A DNA stretch of 64,000 nucleotides from UMGS1889 sp964540575 (lineage in GTDB: Bacteria; Bacillota; Clostridia; Oscillospirales; Ruminococcaceae). This document shows positions 8,354 through 17,403 of the stretch, piece after piece; position 1 is the stretch's first letter, and each line of letters begins with the position of its first letter. The notes beneath the pieces were generated by a model. It worked only from the letters and a program-made list of their open reading frames with translations, searched no databases and was not told the DNA's origin. The stretch spans positions 1 to 64,000 of the forward strand of contig CAZINI010000002.1 of assembly GCA_964540575.1 (NCBI GenBank), read 5' to 3'. Made by a program: the position numbers and the translations under genes.

Positions 8354-8650
8354 ATGTCAGAAATCAGAAATGTAAACCCCGAGGAAATGATCGCAACCGC
8401 AAACAATATCAAGGGCGAGATCGAAGCATGGAATGCCGCAGTAGCCGATATTTATGCACTTCAGGCAGAGCTTGATGCTATGTGGGACGGCGATGCAAAC
8501 ACCGAGTTCAACAATCAGTGGGCAGAGGACAGACCCAAGTATGATACCCTTGCTCAGGCAATGACAGAGTACTGTCAGACAGTAGCAGACGCCGCAAATC
8601 TCTACATTCAGAGAGAAGACGAGATCAGAGGCATTGTTGCTCAGAGATAA
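8354..8650 (+). CDS. WXG100-family T7SS substrate (EsxA-like)
   Basis: A 98-residue protein, the most canonical EsxA-like member of the set. The turn reads MWDGDAN near residue 45, flanked by two acidic helices. The C-terminal helix contains YIQREDEI, similar to the YxxxD/E type of export signal used by many type VII substrates. An AAAGGAGAG site precedes the ATG. A possible promoter of its own lies just upstream. Confidence 0.85.
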   Translation: MSEIRNVNPEEMIATANNIKGEIEAWNAAVADIYALQAELDAMWDGDANTEFNNQWAEDRPKYDTLAQAMTEYCQTVADAANLYIQREDEIRGIVAQR

Positions 8651-8716
8651 ACTTTTACGCACGTCAGATATATCAACACAGCCGTTTATGGCAAATAACG
8701 AAAGGAAGTATTTATT

Positions 8717-9031
8717 ATGGCACTTATTTTAAAGGTTACACCCAATCAGGTCAAGGACGTTTCATCCAGAATACAGAACAAGAAGAACGAAATGATGGAA
8801 ATGATGAACAAGATGGTTCAGTATGTAAACACCCTTTCCGAATCTTGGTCCTCCACATCGGGAGATAAGTACATTGAACAGTATCAGAATGTTCAGAGAG
8901 AGATCGTTGACTCCCTTGCAAATCTTCAGCGACATGTCGATCATCTTGTTAAGGCTTCTGAGGAATACGCAGGTCTGGAACAGGAACTCGATCAGAAGGT
9001 AAGCTCACTCTCCGACCAGAATATTTTCTGA
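8717..9031 (+). CDS. WXG100-family protein ending in LSDQNIF
   Basis: A 104-residue helical hairpin with SWSSTSG at the turn (WxSxxG type). It is rich in Met, Gln and Lys and ends in SSLSDQNIF, a tail shared in pattern with the protein at 7652. GAAAGGAAG precedes the ATG. It may pair with the protein at 8354 in a heterodimer, as adjacent WXG100 genes often do; this is inferred. Confidence 0.85.
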   Translation: MALILKVTPNQVKDVSSRIQNKKNEMMEMMNKMVQYVNTLSESWSSTSGDKYIEQYQNVQREIVDSLANLQRHVDHLVKASEEYAGLEQELDQKVSSLSDQNIF

Positions 9032-9085
9032 TAATGCATTGACCAAGGCTTTTCCCCGCTGCTTCGGCGGTGGGGAGGGCTTCGG

Positions 9086-9158
9086 ACATTTTGGCATTTA
9101 CGCCGATATGCGTATGCCGCATCTTACGGCACACGCATATCGGCGTATAGGAAAATGT
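9086..9158 (+). other. Long intergenic hairpin
   Basis: ACATTTT (9086-9092) pairs with AAAATGT (9152-9158), enclosing a perfect 15-bp stem TACGCCGATATGCGT/ACGCATATCGGCGTA (9099-9113 with 9133-9147) topped by GCCG/CGGC. A smaller GC hairpin (CCCCGC/GTGGGG) precedes it near 9054-9076. There is no T-run. It separates the WXG100 group from the putative effector genes. Confidence 0.5.
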
Positions 9159-9213
9159 ATTCCAAAAAATGATGGGAGTTTGTTTCGACTCACTCAAACG
9201 GCAGGTGATTATT

Positions 9214-9666
9214 TTGTACGGTAGCATTTCCGTGGACTTTGCGGCAATGGAGGAGCAGAAAGCAAGGTTTTCTCAGATCGCTGAGGATATTGAGGATGTG
9301 ACGCTTCGGCTTGAGCGGCAGTTTGAAAAGCTCTCCGATTCGGGGCTGAATGCCGTCGAAGAGCTATTCAGGCAGAATATCTCGGCACTGAGATACCTGA
9401 AAGAAGAACTTGATGCTCACAAGGATGATCTTGACAGGATCATAAGCATCTATGAAGAAACGGAAGCCGAACAGCTCCGCAGAGTTGAAATGCTGGACGT
9501 AAGGCTCGATGGAGTTTTCAAAGGCAGCTCAAAGGTCGGCGTCAGCGGTTATATTTCGGATGCTCTGCCGTCAAGTGCCGTTTTTGGGGGCAGAAGCTTG
9601 AAAAACGATGACTGGCTTGCCGAGCTTGTAAATGAATGGAGGGACGATAAAAATGAGCAAATATGA
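9214..9666 (+). CDS. Helical T7SS-associated protein (possible effector partner)
   Basis: About 150 residues, predicted almost fully helical, with a long coiled stretch from residue 10 to about 105. I start at a TTG (9214) because AGGTGA lies five bases before it. The in-frame ATGs at 9169 and 9172 have no ribosome site and sit near the foot of the preceding hairpin, but they cannot be excluded (165 residues). It overlaps the next gene by 14 bases. Small helical proteins directly upstream of larger type VII effectors often bind and target the effector; that role is suggested by order only. Confidence 0.6.
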   Translation: MYGSISVDFAAMEEQKARFSQIAEDIEDVTLRLERQFEKLSDSGLNAVEELFRQNISALRYLKEELDAHKDDLDRIISIYEETEAEQLRRVEMLDVRLDGVFKGSSKVGVSGYISDALPSSAVFGGRSLKNDDWLAELVNEWRDDKNEQI

Positions 9667-10657
9667 TCTGTTGACCGATACGGTTGAGGTATTCAACAAT
9701 GAATTCGATATAATTTGTGAGAGTATCGACAGAAATGCTCAGCTTTTGAATTCACAGTGCATGCGGCTTTTTTTTCAAAGCGGATTTGGACTTGAGGGAA
9801 TAAAATTCAGGCTGACAAGGACAGCCTCCGAGCTTCGCAAATGCTCCGATCAGGTGAAGATGGAGAAGCAGGCTCTTAACAGGATAAATGTTATCACACA
9901 AAACGCTGACGGATACGCACACAGCATTCTCAGCGGAGAGGCGTTCACACCAAAGGAAATGCCAGGTGCGGATTATGATAAGACTAGCTGGACAGAGTCA
10001 ATTTTCAATTTTGTCAGCGATGGTTTTAACAAATTCAAGGATTTTGCCGGTGACGGCATAGACCTTGTACTTAAATATTTTGATAAGGGTGTAAAGGTCA
10101 CGAGTTTGGTTGCAAGCTTATTTGATAAGCTTCATGTCGGTCAGAATATTATTGATATGCTGACTTGGCCGGGAGCGGCAAATCCTTTTATTTCACTCTA
10201 TAAAGCTTTTTCTGACGGGATCGTTACAGGACGTGAAGCACTTGAGGTTACAAAGGCAAGCACTTCGGCGTTTAAGCCTTTTGCAAAGCTTATTGGCAGT
10301 CACTTCGGCGTTAACTGGAAGGACATACAGATCTTCGGGACTACGGCGGAAACTGCAGCGTCATGGTTATCTGTCGCCGGAGTGGGTCTTACCACAGTAA
10401 TTGCCGGTATTGATGCATATAACAAATATAATGCTGATGGTGAAATGTCCCAGCAGGATTGGGCGGAATTTGCATTCGACACCAGCTTCAAGGGTTTGGT
10501 TGCCTGCGGCGGTGCACTTCTGACATTGGCGTGTCCTCCTGCCGGTATCGGAGTTCTCGCTTTTACGCTTGCCGACAGCTTATTTGGTATAACCGATTCG
10601 GCAATAGACGGATGGAAAAGTCTTATAAAATACGGAGCAGCAAGTGCTGCAACTTAA
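9653..10657 (+). CDS. Putative T7SS effector with helical N-terminus and glycine-rich hydrophobic C-terminus
   Basis: A 334-residue protein. The first 100 residues are helical and charged, like the targeting half of LXG-type type VII toxins, although no strict LXG motif is seen. Residues from about 230 are hydrophobic with repeated glycines: GVGLTTVIAGIDAY and, after an acidic loop, GLVACGGALLTLACPPAGIGVLAF. That pattern resembles glycine-zipper pore-forming modules. There is no signal peptide, as expected for type VII cargo. The ATG at 9653 follows GGAGGG by about nine bases, so the earlier in-frame ATG at 9632 is rejected. A DUF4176 protein follows. Function is not proven; it could also be a membrane-inserting structural component. 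Confidence 0.6.
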   Translation: MSKYDLLTDTVEVFNNEFDIICESIDRNAQLLNSQCMRLFFQSGFGLEGIKFRLTRTASELRKCSDQVKMEKQALNRINVITQNADGYAHSILSGEAFTPKEMPGADYDKTSWTESIFNFVSDGFNKFKDFAGDGIDLVLKYFDKGVKVTSLVASLFDKLHVGQNIIDMLTWPGAANPFISLYKAFSDGIVTGREALEVTKASTSAFKPFAKLIGSHFGVNWKDIQIFGTTAETAASWLSVAGVGLTTVIAGIDAYNKYNADGEMSQQDWAEFAFDTSFKGLVACGGALLTLACPPAGIGVLAFTLADSLFGITDSAIDGWKSLIKYGAASAAT

Positions 10658-10704
10658 ACAAATTCTGCTAAAAAAATACTATAATAATTTAAGGAGAGAT
10701 TTCT

Positions 10705-11028
10705 ATGTTTGAATATATGTTACCCCTCGGAAGTGTTGTACTTTTAAAGAAGGCCGCTAAAAAGGCTATGATCATCGGATATTTACAGGTAAAGGATATG
10801 GACGATCAGAAGGTATTCGATTATGTCGGAGTAGTTTATCCTATGGGAAGCATGGGACCTGCTTCTCAGTTCCTTTTCAATAAAGAGGATATTGCGGATG
10901 TAATTTCCAAGGGCTATGCAAATCCCGAGTGGGACGAAATGGTGGCTATGCTTGAAAAGGAATTTGAAGAGCATCCGGAGCTGGCTGAAAAACTGAAAAG
11001 AACGCCATCTGAAGACGAGAAAAACTGA
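10705..11028 (+). CDS. DUF4176 family, T7SS-associated
   Basis: A 107-residue protein with the hallmarks of DUF4176: LPLGSVVLLKKA at the start, MIIGYLQV, YDYVGVVYPMG-like strand, an FNKEDI segment and GYANPEWDE. Members are typically encoded beside LXG-type type VII effectors and have been linked to effector targeting. Here it directly follows the putative effector, 47 bases downstream and with its own AAGGAGAG site, which supports the effector reading of that gene. The C-terminal 25 residues are charged and probably disordered. Confidence 0.8.
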   Translation: MFEYMLPLGSVVLLKKAAKKAMIIGYLQVKDMDDQKVFDYVGVVYPMGSMGPASQFLFNKEDIADVISKGYANPEWDEMVAMLEKEFEEHPELAEKLKRTPSEDEKN

Positions 11029-11046
11029 ACAACTCAAAGTTACCGC

Positions 11047-11078
11047 ATACCGATGGATGAGCTTTCGTCCATCGGTAT
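11047..11078 (+). other. Intergenic hairpin between DUF4176 and VWA-FHA genes
   Basis: ATACCGATGGA (11047-11057) pairs perfectly with TCCATCGGTAT (11068-11078). No T-run follows. It marks the boundary between the secretion half and the phosphosignalling half of the cluster and may be a processing site or a rho-dependent stop. Confidence 0.45.
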
Positions 11079-11117
11079 CAGTCGTTTACGAATACAAATC
11101 CGAAAGGAAGATTTTCT

Positions 11118-12578
11118 ATGTTTAAAAGAATTATCCCTGCCGGCGTTGCGGTCATATTATCCGCAGCCCTCTCAGTTACCGCCTTTGCCGACGAGAACAG
11201 CGGCATTTTTCAGTATTCCTGCGAAGGGGAGGAGATCACCGTATATGCAAGTGATGTTTCGGGCAAAACGTCCTGCCGCATTGCAGGTGTGGACTGCACC
11301 TCGGAAACCGTTGGAAACGTTTACTCCGATGAGGAAAAGTTCAAGACGCTGTTTCTCATAGACACCTCCCGTTCTATGGAGGGATTTTCCGATGAGATCT
11401 CTGCATTCATGCTGGAATGCATCGACAAGAAACAGGACAATGAATATTTTGCCATTGCAGAATTCGGCTCTGCCAAGTCGCCGTTTTATCTTTCGGAATT
11501 TGACAACAGGCAGTATCCCCTTGAAAAGGTTGCACAGTCAATAAAATATGACGATGAAAGCTCTTACATTTTCGATAATCTGAAAAACGCCGCAAACGAT
11601 CTTGCGTCGGACGGCGAAAGCTGCTTCAAGCGAATAGTTCTTTTTACCGACGGCTGTGAGAACAGTGCTTACGGAATAACCATTGAGGACGTGCTTGCTC
11701 AGCTGAACGAAACGCCATTTCAGGTATACACGGTGACATTCCTCAACAACGATAAATCCAATTACGATAAGCTGAAAAATGCCGCAAGACTTGCAACAAA
11801 TACCCATGCTTCCGATATACGGATAAATGCCGATACCGACCCTGCCCGTCAGGCACAAAAGCTTATTGATGATGCAAAAAATATTTACAGAATAAAGATC
11901 ACCGCCGATCTGTCCCTGTGCGACGGAAGTATCAAGGCACTGGAGCTTTCTGCCGGGAACGGCACTGTCACTGCCGATATTCGCATGCCGATGATAACTA
12001 TCCAAACCACTCAGAGTGAAACGGAATCGGAAACTGCGGCCGTTTCCGAACCTTTGCCCGAGCCGGAGAAAGCGGAGTTCCCGATCGTACCGGTTGCTGC
12101 GGCGGCAGGCGGAGCGGTCGTTGCTGCTGTTGTTGTCATAATAGTGCTGAACACACGCAAGAACAAAGAAGAACCTCCCGCTTTATTGTCCGAACAAACT
12201 CTCAATGACACTGAAGATACGCTGATGCTTTCCGCAAGAGGCGGAGATACGGAAATGCTTTTCGGTGACAGTGCTGTCGGTTCTTCGATCATTCTCAGGG
12301 ACGTGGCAAATTCCGCACATACCTTTGAGGCTTCTCTTTCGGGAGATATTATCATAGGACGTTCATCGGATGTCAGCTCGCTCGTTATTGACTATGACAA
12401 GAGCATTTCCAAAAGGCACTGCCGTATTTTCAAAAGCGGCAGAGAGGTAATGATAGAAGATCTCGGCTCCTCCAACAAGACGTATGTTAATGACGTTGAG
12501 GTATTATCTCCCAAGCCGATACATACAGCCGACGAGATAAAGATCGGCAGGGTAAGATTTAAGGTCGCTATCCATTGA
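11118..12578 (+). CDS. Secreted VWA - transmembrane - cytosolic FHA protein
   Basis: A 486-residue type I membrane protein. A signal peptide spans residues 1-24 (cleavage after AFA). A von Willebrand A domain covers about 75-260 with an intact metal site start DTSRS at 82-86. An acidic Thr/Glu linker follows, then a membrane segment at about 322-346. An FHA domain lies at about 395-480 with GRSSDVSS, SKRHC and GSSNKTYVN. The VWA half should lie outside and bind a ligand or partner protein, while the FHA half should bind phosphothreonine in the cytosol. With EssC it is the second FHA protein of the cluster, so both are candidate readers of the kinases downstream. GAAAGGAAG precedes the ATG. 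Confidence 0.85.
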   Translation: MFKRIIPAGVAVILSAALSVTAFADENSGIFQYSCEGEEITVYASDVSGKTSCRIAGVDCTSETVGNVYSDEEKFKTLFLIDTSRSMEGFSDEISAFMLECIDKKQDNEYFAIAEFGSAKSPFYLSEFDNRQYPLEKVAQSIKYDDESSYIFDNLKNAANDLASDGESCFKRIVLFTDGCENSAYGITIEDVLAQLNETPFQVYTVTFLNNDKSNYDKLKNAARLATNTHASDIRINADTDPARQAQKLIDDAKNIYRIKITADLSLCDGSIKALELSAGNGTVTADIRMPMITIQTTQSETESETAAVSEPLPEPEKAEFPIVPVAAAAGGAVVAAVVVIIVLNTRKNKEEPPALLSEQTLNDTEDTLMLSARGGDTEMLFGDSAVGSSIILRDVANSAHTFEASLSGDIIIGRSSDVSSLVIDYDKSISKRHCRIFKSGREVMIEDLGSSNKTYVNDVEVLSPKPIHTADEIKIGRVRFKVAIH

Positions 12579-12664
12579 CATAGTGCAGACTCGGCAGATA
12601 TGCGGCTTCAAAACGATACTCGTGGCAGCATATGCCGACAAGTTCAAAAGGAATGGTCATACAT

Positions 12665-14407
12665 ATGATGAAAATAATTTTTTCGGAATTTACATCTCCC
12701 GGATTGGTGAGAGAGAATAATCAGGACAGCATCTTTTCTGCCGTAAGCGGCGGCTGCGGGCTTTTTGCAGTCGCCGATGGTATGGGCGGACATTTCGGCG
12801 GCGAGATCGCCAGCGGCAGGCTGACTGATGCTATGAAAATATGGTGGAGCGGATTTCAGGCGAACAAATGCAGCTTCGACGAATGCAGGGAGCAGTTGAA
12901 GGCACTCATCACCGACGTAAACAACAGCATCTATGCGGAATATTCATCACAAGGAAAAATCTGCGGCACGACTGTTGCACTGCTGTTCATATACGATGAT
13001 AAGTACCTGATAATCAATGCGGGCGACAGCAGGATATACCGACACTGCAAGGGAAAACTCACTCAGGAAAGTGTAGATCACGTTTTCGGCACGGAAGCAA
13101 AAATTGCGGGAACTATGACCGACAAGGAGATAAATTCTCATAAGAATAAAAACAAGCTGACAAGTGCTGTAGGCTGCAAGGAACAATTCAAGATGCATAT
13201 AAAAACTGCACCGCTTACGGATTCATCGTTTTTCATCTGCACTGACGGCGTGTATAAATATTGCAGCGACAAGCTGATAAAAAAGATATTTAGTGAGCCC
13301 GATCACGATAAGCTTGCGGACACGGTGCGGACGGTCGTTGAGGGCAACGGTGCGGGGGATAATTTTTCCTTTATCAGGATAGATGTCGGTGACCCGCATT
13401 TCGGTTCGGGATTTTCTTTTGGGGGCAGAGGCGGTATTATCGCTGTCTGTGCTGGAGTGCTGGCGGTGCTGTGTGCTGCTCTTGCCATTTCACGTTCGGG
13501 AAATAATGAGATGCATACGGGGGAGGTTACGGAAAGCAGCATTTTGGAGTCGGTGCCGTCAGATACGACATACATATCATCTTCCGTATCCGAAAATTAC
13601 ACGACCCGTGAGTCGGAAAATATTACGGCTGTATCTTCAAAGGGAGATGTAAATACGTTGGCAGAGGAGTATTTCGAGGGAAATACAGAGATGGACGCAG
13701 GAGAGTATTTCGTCCGAGCGGCGGAAAATATGGATATGAAAGCCTTAGAGGCATTGAAAGCAGCTGCCGATGCTTTTGACAGGGGAAAATATAAAGGAGA
13801 ATTGCTTTCGGCACTTATTGAGGAATATGAAGGAAATGACGACTATGAAAAAAGCAAGTTTTTCTATCTTATAAAGGGTTATGCAGACATAACAAAGGGA
13901 CGGGACGAGGCTCTAAAATCATATGATATTTTTTATAGCGAGCTTAAAAAGGAATCGGACGGCGGCGAAGCGATAGTGCTTGAAGATTACAAGGGTTATG
14001 AAAAATATATCGACGACATGGTGTGTCAGTATGCAGCGGAAGGCAGAACGAAAGACAGCAGAGCGATGATGGAAACGTTTAAAGAACTGGACATTGATTT
14101 TAGCTTCGCTAAGAATATTCTGGCTAACAAAGAAGTTTCCGAAACAACTGAGGAAGCGACTGAAGCAGCGGAATCCACAACCGATGTTCCCGAAACGACT
14201 GAAGCAGCGGAAACAACGACCGATGTTCCCGAAACAACGGCAGCAGCGGAAACAACGACCGTTTCCGAAACGGCTTCGGAAATAACTGCAACAGAGGAAA
14301 CAACAACGACCGTCCCCGAAACAGCTTCGGAAACTTCCGAAGCGGAAACGTCCGAGAGCGAATCGGCGGCAGAATCCGATATAGATGTGGAAACAGCACC
14401 TTTGTAA
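12665..14407 (+). CDS. Membrane-anchored PP2C-type Ser/Thr phosphatase
   Basis: About 580 residues. A PP2C phosphatase occupies roughly residues 1-240 with the metal and catalytic motifs RENNQDS, ADGMGGH, GTTVAL, NAGDSRIYR, CTDGVYKY and GAGDNFSF. A membrane segment follows at about 256-278, then an outside region that is helical up to 470 and ends in a Thr/Glu/Ala-rich tail with repeated PETTEAAETTTDV-like units, typical of a cell-wall-spanning stalk. Upstream in-frame ATGs at 12632 and 12653 are possible, but conserved PP2C sequence begins at the MMKIIFSEF start chosen here. Placed between the FHA proteins and four kinases, it very likely reverses their phosphorylation. Confidence 0.88.
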   Translation: MMKIIFSEFTSPGLVRENNQDSIFSAVSGGCGLFAVADGMGGHFGGEIASGRLTDAMKIWWSGFQANKCSFDECREQLKALITDVNNSIYAEYSSQGKICGTTVALLFIYDDKYLIINAGDSRIYRHCKGKLTQESVDHVFGTEAKIAGTMTDKEINSHKNKNKLTSAVGCKEQFKMHIKTAPLTDSSFFICTDGVYKYCSDKLIKKIFSEPDHDKLADTVRTVVEGNGAGDNFSFIRIDVGDPHFGSGFSFGGRGGIIAVCAGVLAVLCAALAISRSGNNEMHTGEVTESSILESVPSDTTYISSSVSENYTTRESENITAVSSKGDVNTLAEEYFEGNTEMDAGEYFVRAAENMDMKALEALKAAADAFDRGKYKGELLSALIEEYEGNDDYEKSKFFYLIKGYADITKGRDEALKSYDIFYSELKKESDGGEAIVLEDYKGYEKYIDDMVCQYAAEGRTKDSRAMMETFKELDIDFSFAKNILANKEVSETTEEATEAAESTTDVPETTEAAETTTDVPETTAAAETTTVSETASEITATEETTTTVPETASETSEAETSESESAAESDIDVETAPL

Positions 14408-14445
14408 ACAGCCGCATTTCAATAACCGTGAAAGGATATTTTGAT

Positions 14446-15654
14446 ATGAAAAACAAACTGAAAATAATTATTCCCATAGTTGCAGCCATAGCCGCCGTGA
14501 TCATTGCTTTGGTTTGCGTGAACTTCAAACCGCAAAACAAGGCGGATATGCAGTCGGTATTGCAGACGGCACAGAAATATCTCACAGAGCTGAACTACGA
14601 GCAGGCTATTGCCGAGTTCAAAAAGGTTCTGGAGATAGAACCGATGAATGTTGATGCGTATCTTGGTATTGCCGAGGCTTACGAGCGGTCGGGAGATATT
14701 CCTTCGGCTTTGGAATGGCTAAGAAAGGGCTTTGAGCTTACGGGTGATACACGGCTTTCTGCTTTGATAGCCGAGCTGGAGGGACTTTCGGCGGAGGAAA
14801 CAACTGCATCTGAATCGACTGCCGAAACGACTGTTGTGACCGAAGAGATACCCGAAACAGTTGTTATTGCCGGATATGAGATACCTACAGATATTACGAA
14901 ATTAACTATTACCGGACCGGATTATAATGCTTATATCCCCGATTCACCTTATTCAGAAACAGATGCTTCCAAACATATTTACATACTAAATGAACCGCTG
15001 ACGGATATTTCTTTTATAGCTTACTTCACCAAGCTTGAACATCTTTATCTGGGATTCAATAATATCATTGACATTAGTGCATTAAGCGGACTTACTAATC
15101 TTACACAATTGGGTTTGGGTAGCAACCAAATCAGCGATATAAGTGCATTAAGCGGACTTAACAATCTTAATACGTTGGAGCTTAGCGATAATCAAATCAG
15201 CGATATAAGTGCATTAAGCGAACTTAACAATCTTAATACGTTGGAGCTTAGCGGCAACCAAATCAGCGATATAAGTGCATTAAGCGGACTTACTAATCTT
15301 AAACAACTGAATTTGAGCGGCAACCAAATCAGCGAAATAAGTGCATTAAGCGGGCTTAACAATCTTACACTGTTGGGTTTGACCGGAAATCAAATCAGTG
15401 ATATAAGTGCATTAAGCGGACTTACTAATCTAACACAATTGTTTTCGGATAACAACCAAATCAGCGATATAAGTGTATTAAGTGGGCTTAACAATCTTGA
15501 TATGTTAAGTTTAAACGACAACCAAATCAGCGATATAAGTGTATTAAGCGGACTTAATATGATGACGAGATTGTGGTTGCATAACAACCAAATCTCCGAA
15601 TCCGACATAGAAGCACTAAAAAAATCCTTGCCGAATTGTGATATAGTTGGCTAA
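14446..15654 (+). CDS. TM-anchored TPR protein with leucine-rich repeats
   Basis: A 402-residue protein. An uncleaved membrane anchor lies at residues 6-25, then a TPR block at about 33-105 (YLTELNYEQAIAEFKKVLE, DAYLGIAEAYE) and a Thr/Glu linker. About nine 22-residue leucine-rich repeats of SDS22/internalin type (consensus NQISDISALSGLTNLTxL) fill the C-terminal half, and everything after the anchor should be outside. The ATG at 14446 has AAAGGA nine bases upstream; an ATG at 14428 is rejected. Its anchor and TPR are closely similar to the proteins at 25859, 27170 and 28501, while its C-terminal half resembles the outside part of the neighbouring kinases. It is probably a ligand-binding partner of a kinase; that is inferred. 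Confidence 0.85.
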   Translation: MKNKLKIIIPIVAAIAAVIIALVCVNFKPQNKADMQSVLQTAQKYLTELNYEQAIAEFKKVLEIEPMNVDAYLGIAEAYERSGDIPSALEWLRKGFELTGDTRLSALIAELEGLSAEETTASESTAETTVVTEEIPETVVIAGYEIPTDITKLTITGPDYNAYIPDSPYSETDASKHIYILNEPLTDISFIAYFTKLEHLYLGFNNIIDISALSGLTNLTQLGLGSNQISDISALSGLNNLNTLELSDNQISDISALSELNNLNTLELSGNQISDISALSGLTNLKQLNLSGNQISEISALSGLNNLTLLGLTGNQISDISALSGLTNLTQLFSDNNQISDISVLSGLNNLDMLSLNDNQISDISVLSGLNMMTRLWLHNNQISESDIEALKKSLPNCDIVG

Positions 15655-15671
15655 CGAAAGGAACGAAAAAT

Positions 15672-17302
15672 ATGATAACCCTAGGACAAACTCTGAACAA
15701 TACATATGAAATAACCGAACAGCTTGGCTCGGGGTCGGGCGGTATAATTTTTAAGGCGTATCACAAACGAATGAAAAAGTTTGTCGCCATAAAGCTTATC
15801 AAGGACGAAATAAAGGGCGGTATCAGCAATCGCTCCGAGGTGGACGTGCTGAAGGATCTCAAGCATTATTACATACCGCAGGTGATCGACTTTATCGAGG
15901 ACGGCGACGATGTTTACACCGTTATGGAATTTGTTGAGGGACGCAATTTCAAGCAGCTTATACAATCGGGCATGGAATTTGACGAAAAGCGGGTGAGAAA
16001 ATACGCCGTTCAGCTTTGCGATGCGGTGGAATATCTTCACGGACACAAGCCGCCTATTATCCACAGCGACATAAAGCCTGCAAATATAATGCTGACTCCC
16101 GATGACAATATTGTGCTGATAGATTTCAATATAAGTATGATGTCCCGAAACGGTATTGCTGTGTCAAAGGGCGGTTCGAGGGATTTTGCTGCTCCCGAGC
16201 AGTTTCGGCGTGTGATAAAGGCTCCCGTTGAGATAGATGAATTTCACGAGGAAACAAGGTTTATTGACAGTGACGAAACGGAGATAATATCGGATATTCA
16301 GACGGAGAGCAGACAGCGTTCGACTTCATCGACAAAAAATGTTGAGAGGGCGTATATTGATATTCGCACGGATATTTACGGCATAGGTGCATCTCTATAT
16401 TACATACTTACGGGGCGTGTTCCGCAGGGTGGAAGGCTGGATTTCCGTGGGGTGCGGTGTTCGTCGCTTATCAGGGAAATTATATCAAAAGCTATGGACC
16501 CCGACCCACAGAAGAGATATAAAAACATTTCGGAGATGAAAAGGGCACTTAAAAAGAGGGTAAGCGTAAAGCCGTTTGTGATGGCGGGGGCAGCGGTCGT
16601 CGGGGCGGTTTGCGTTGCTGTGGGGATAACTGCCGCTTCGGAGTTTTTCTCCGGTCGGGGTGAGGTGGCTTCGGCTAGTGTTGATACGGGGGTGACGGAG
16701 GGGGATACTGTTACTGTGACAGCAGAAACAACTGCCGAAACTATTATAGCGGAAACTACTGTTGAAACTACTGCGACAAGGGAAACAACTTCGGAAACTA
16801 CAACTACTTTTGCCGAAACGACTGCTCCGTCAATAACCGATGAGATCCCTGAAACAGTATTTGTTGCCGGATATGAGATACCTACCGATATTACGGAATT
16901 GACTATTGTTGGACCGGATAATGAATCAAGTTTTTCCGATGTGGAAACAAATGCTTCCGAACATATTTACAGGATAAATGAACCGCTGACAGACATTTCT
17001 TTTATAGCCTACTTTACAAAACTGGAGCGGCTCAAACTGAACTTAATCAATCTCACCGATATAAGTGCGTTAAGTGGGCTTACCAATCTTACAAGTTTGG
17101 ATTTATGGGCAAATCAAATCACCGATATAAGTGCATTAAGTGGACTTACTAATCTTAAGAAAATAGACTTATATGGCAACCAAATCAGCGATATAAGTGT
17201 ATTAAGCAAACCGACCGATCTTGAGTGGTTGACTTTAGCAGACAACAAAATCAGTGATATAAGTGCATTAAGCGGGCTTACCAATCTTACGTACTTGTAT
17301 TT
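15672..17302 (+). CDS. Receptor-like Ser/Thr kinase with LRR ectodomain, 5' part (runs into assembly gap)
   Basis: Residues 1-295 are a Hanks-type kinase: glycine loop GSGSGGIIF, VAIK lysine, HSDIKPANIM catalytic loop and a magnesium loop reading DFN instead of DFG. A membrane segment at about 300-325 and a Thr-rich linker lead to an outside domain with an IPTDITxLTI strand, shared with the TPR-LRR protein at 14446, and at least four leucine-rich repeats before the run of N. The reading frame resumes at 17404, so this is one gene interrupted by the gap, not a truncated gene. A GAAAGGAAC site precedes the ATG, 17 bases after the previous stop. Confidence 0.88.
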
Positions 17303-17402
17303 NNNNNNNNNNNNNNNNNNNNNNNNNNNNNNNNNNNNNNNNNNNNNNNNNNNNNNNNNNNNNNNNNNNNNNNNNNNNNNNNNNNNNNNNNNNNNNNNNN
17401 NN
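17303..17402. other. Assembly gap of 100 N
   Basis: Exactly 100 N, the usual placeholder for a gap of unknown length. The gap falls inside near-identical 66-bp leucine-rich repeat units, so the assembler probably failed there. The frame before and after differs by the placeholder only. Confidence 0.98.
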
Positions 17403-17403
17403 G

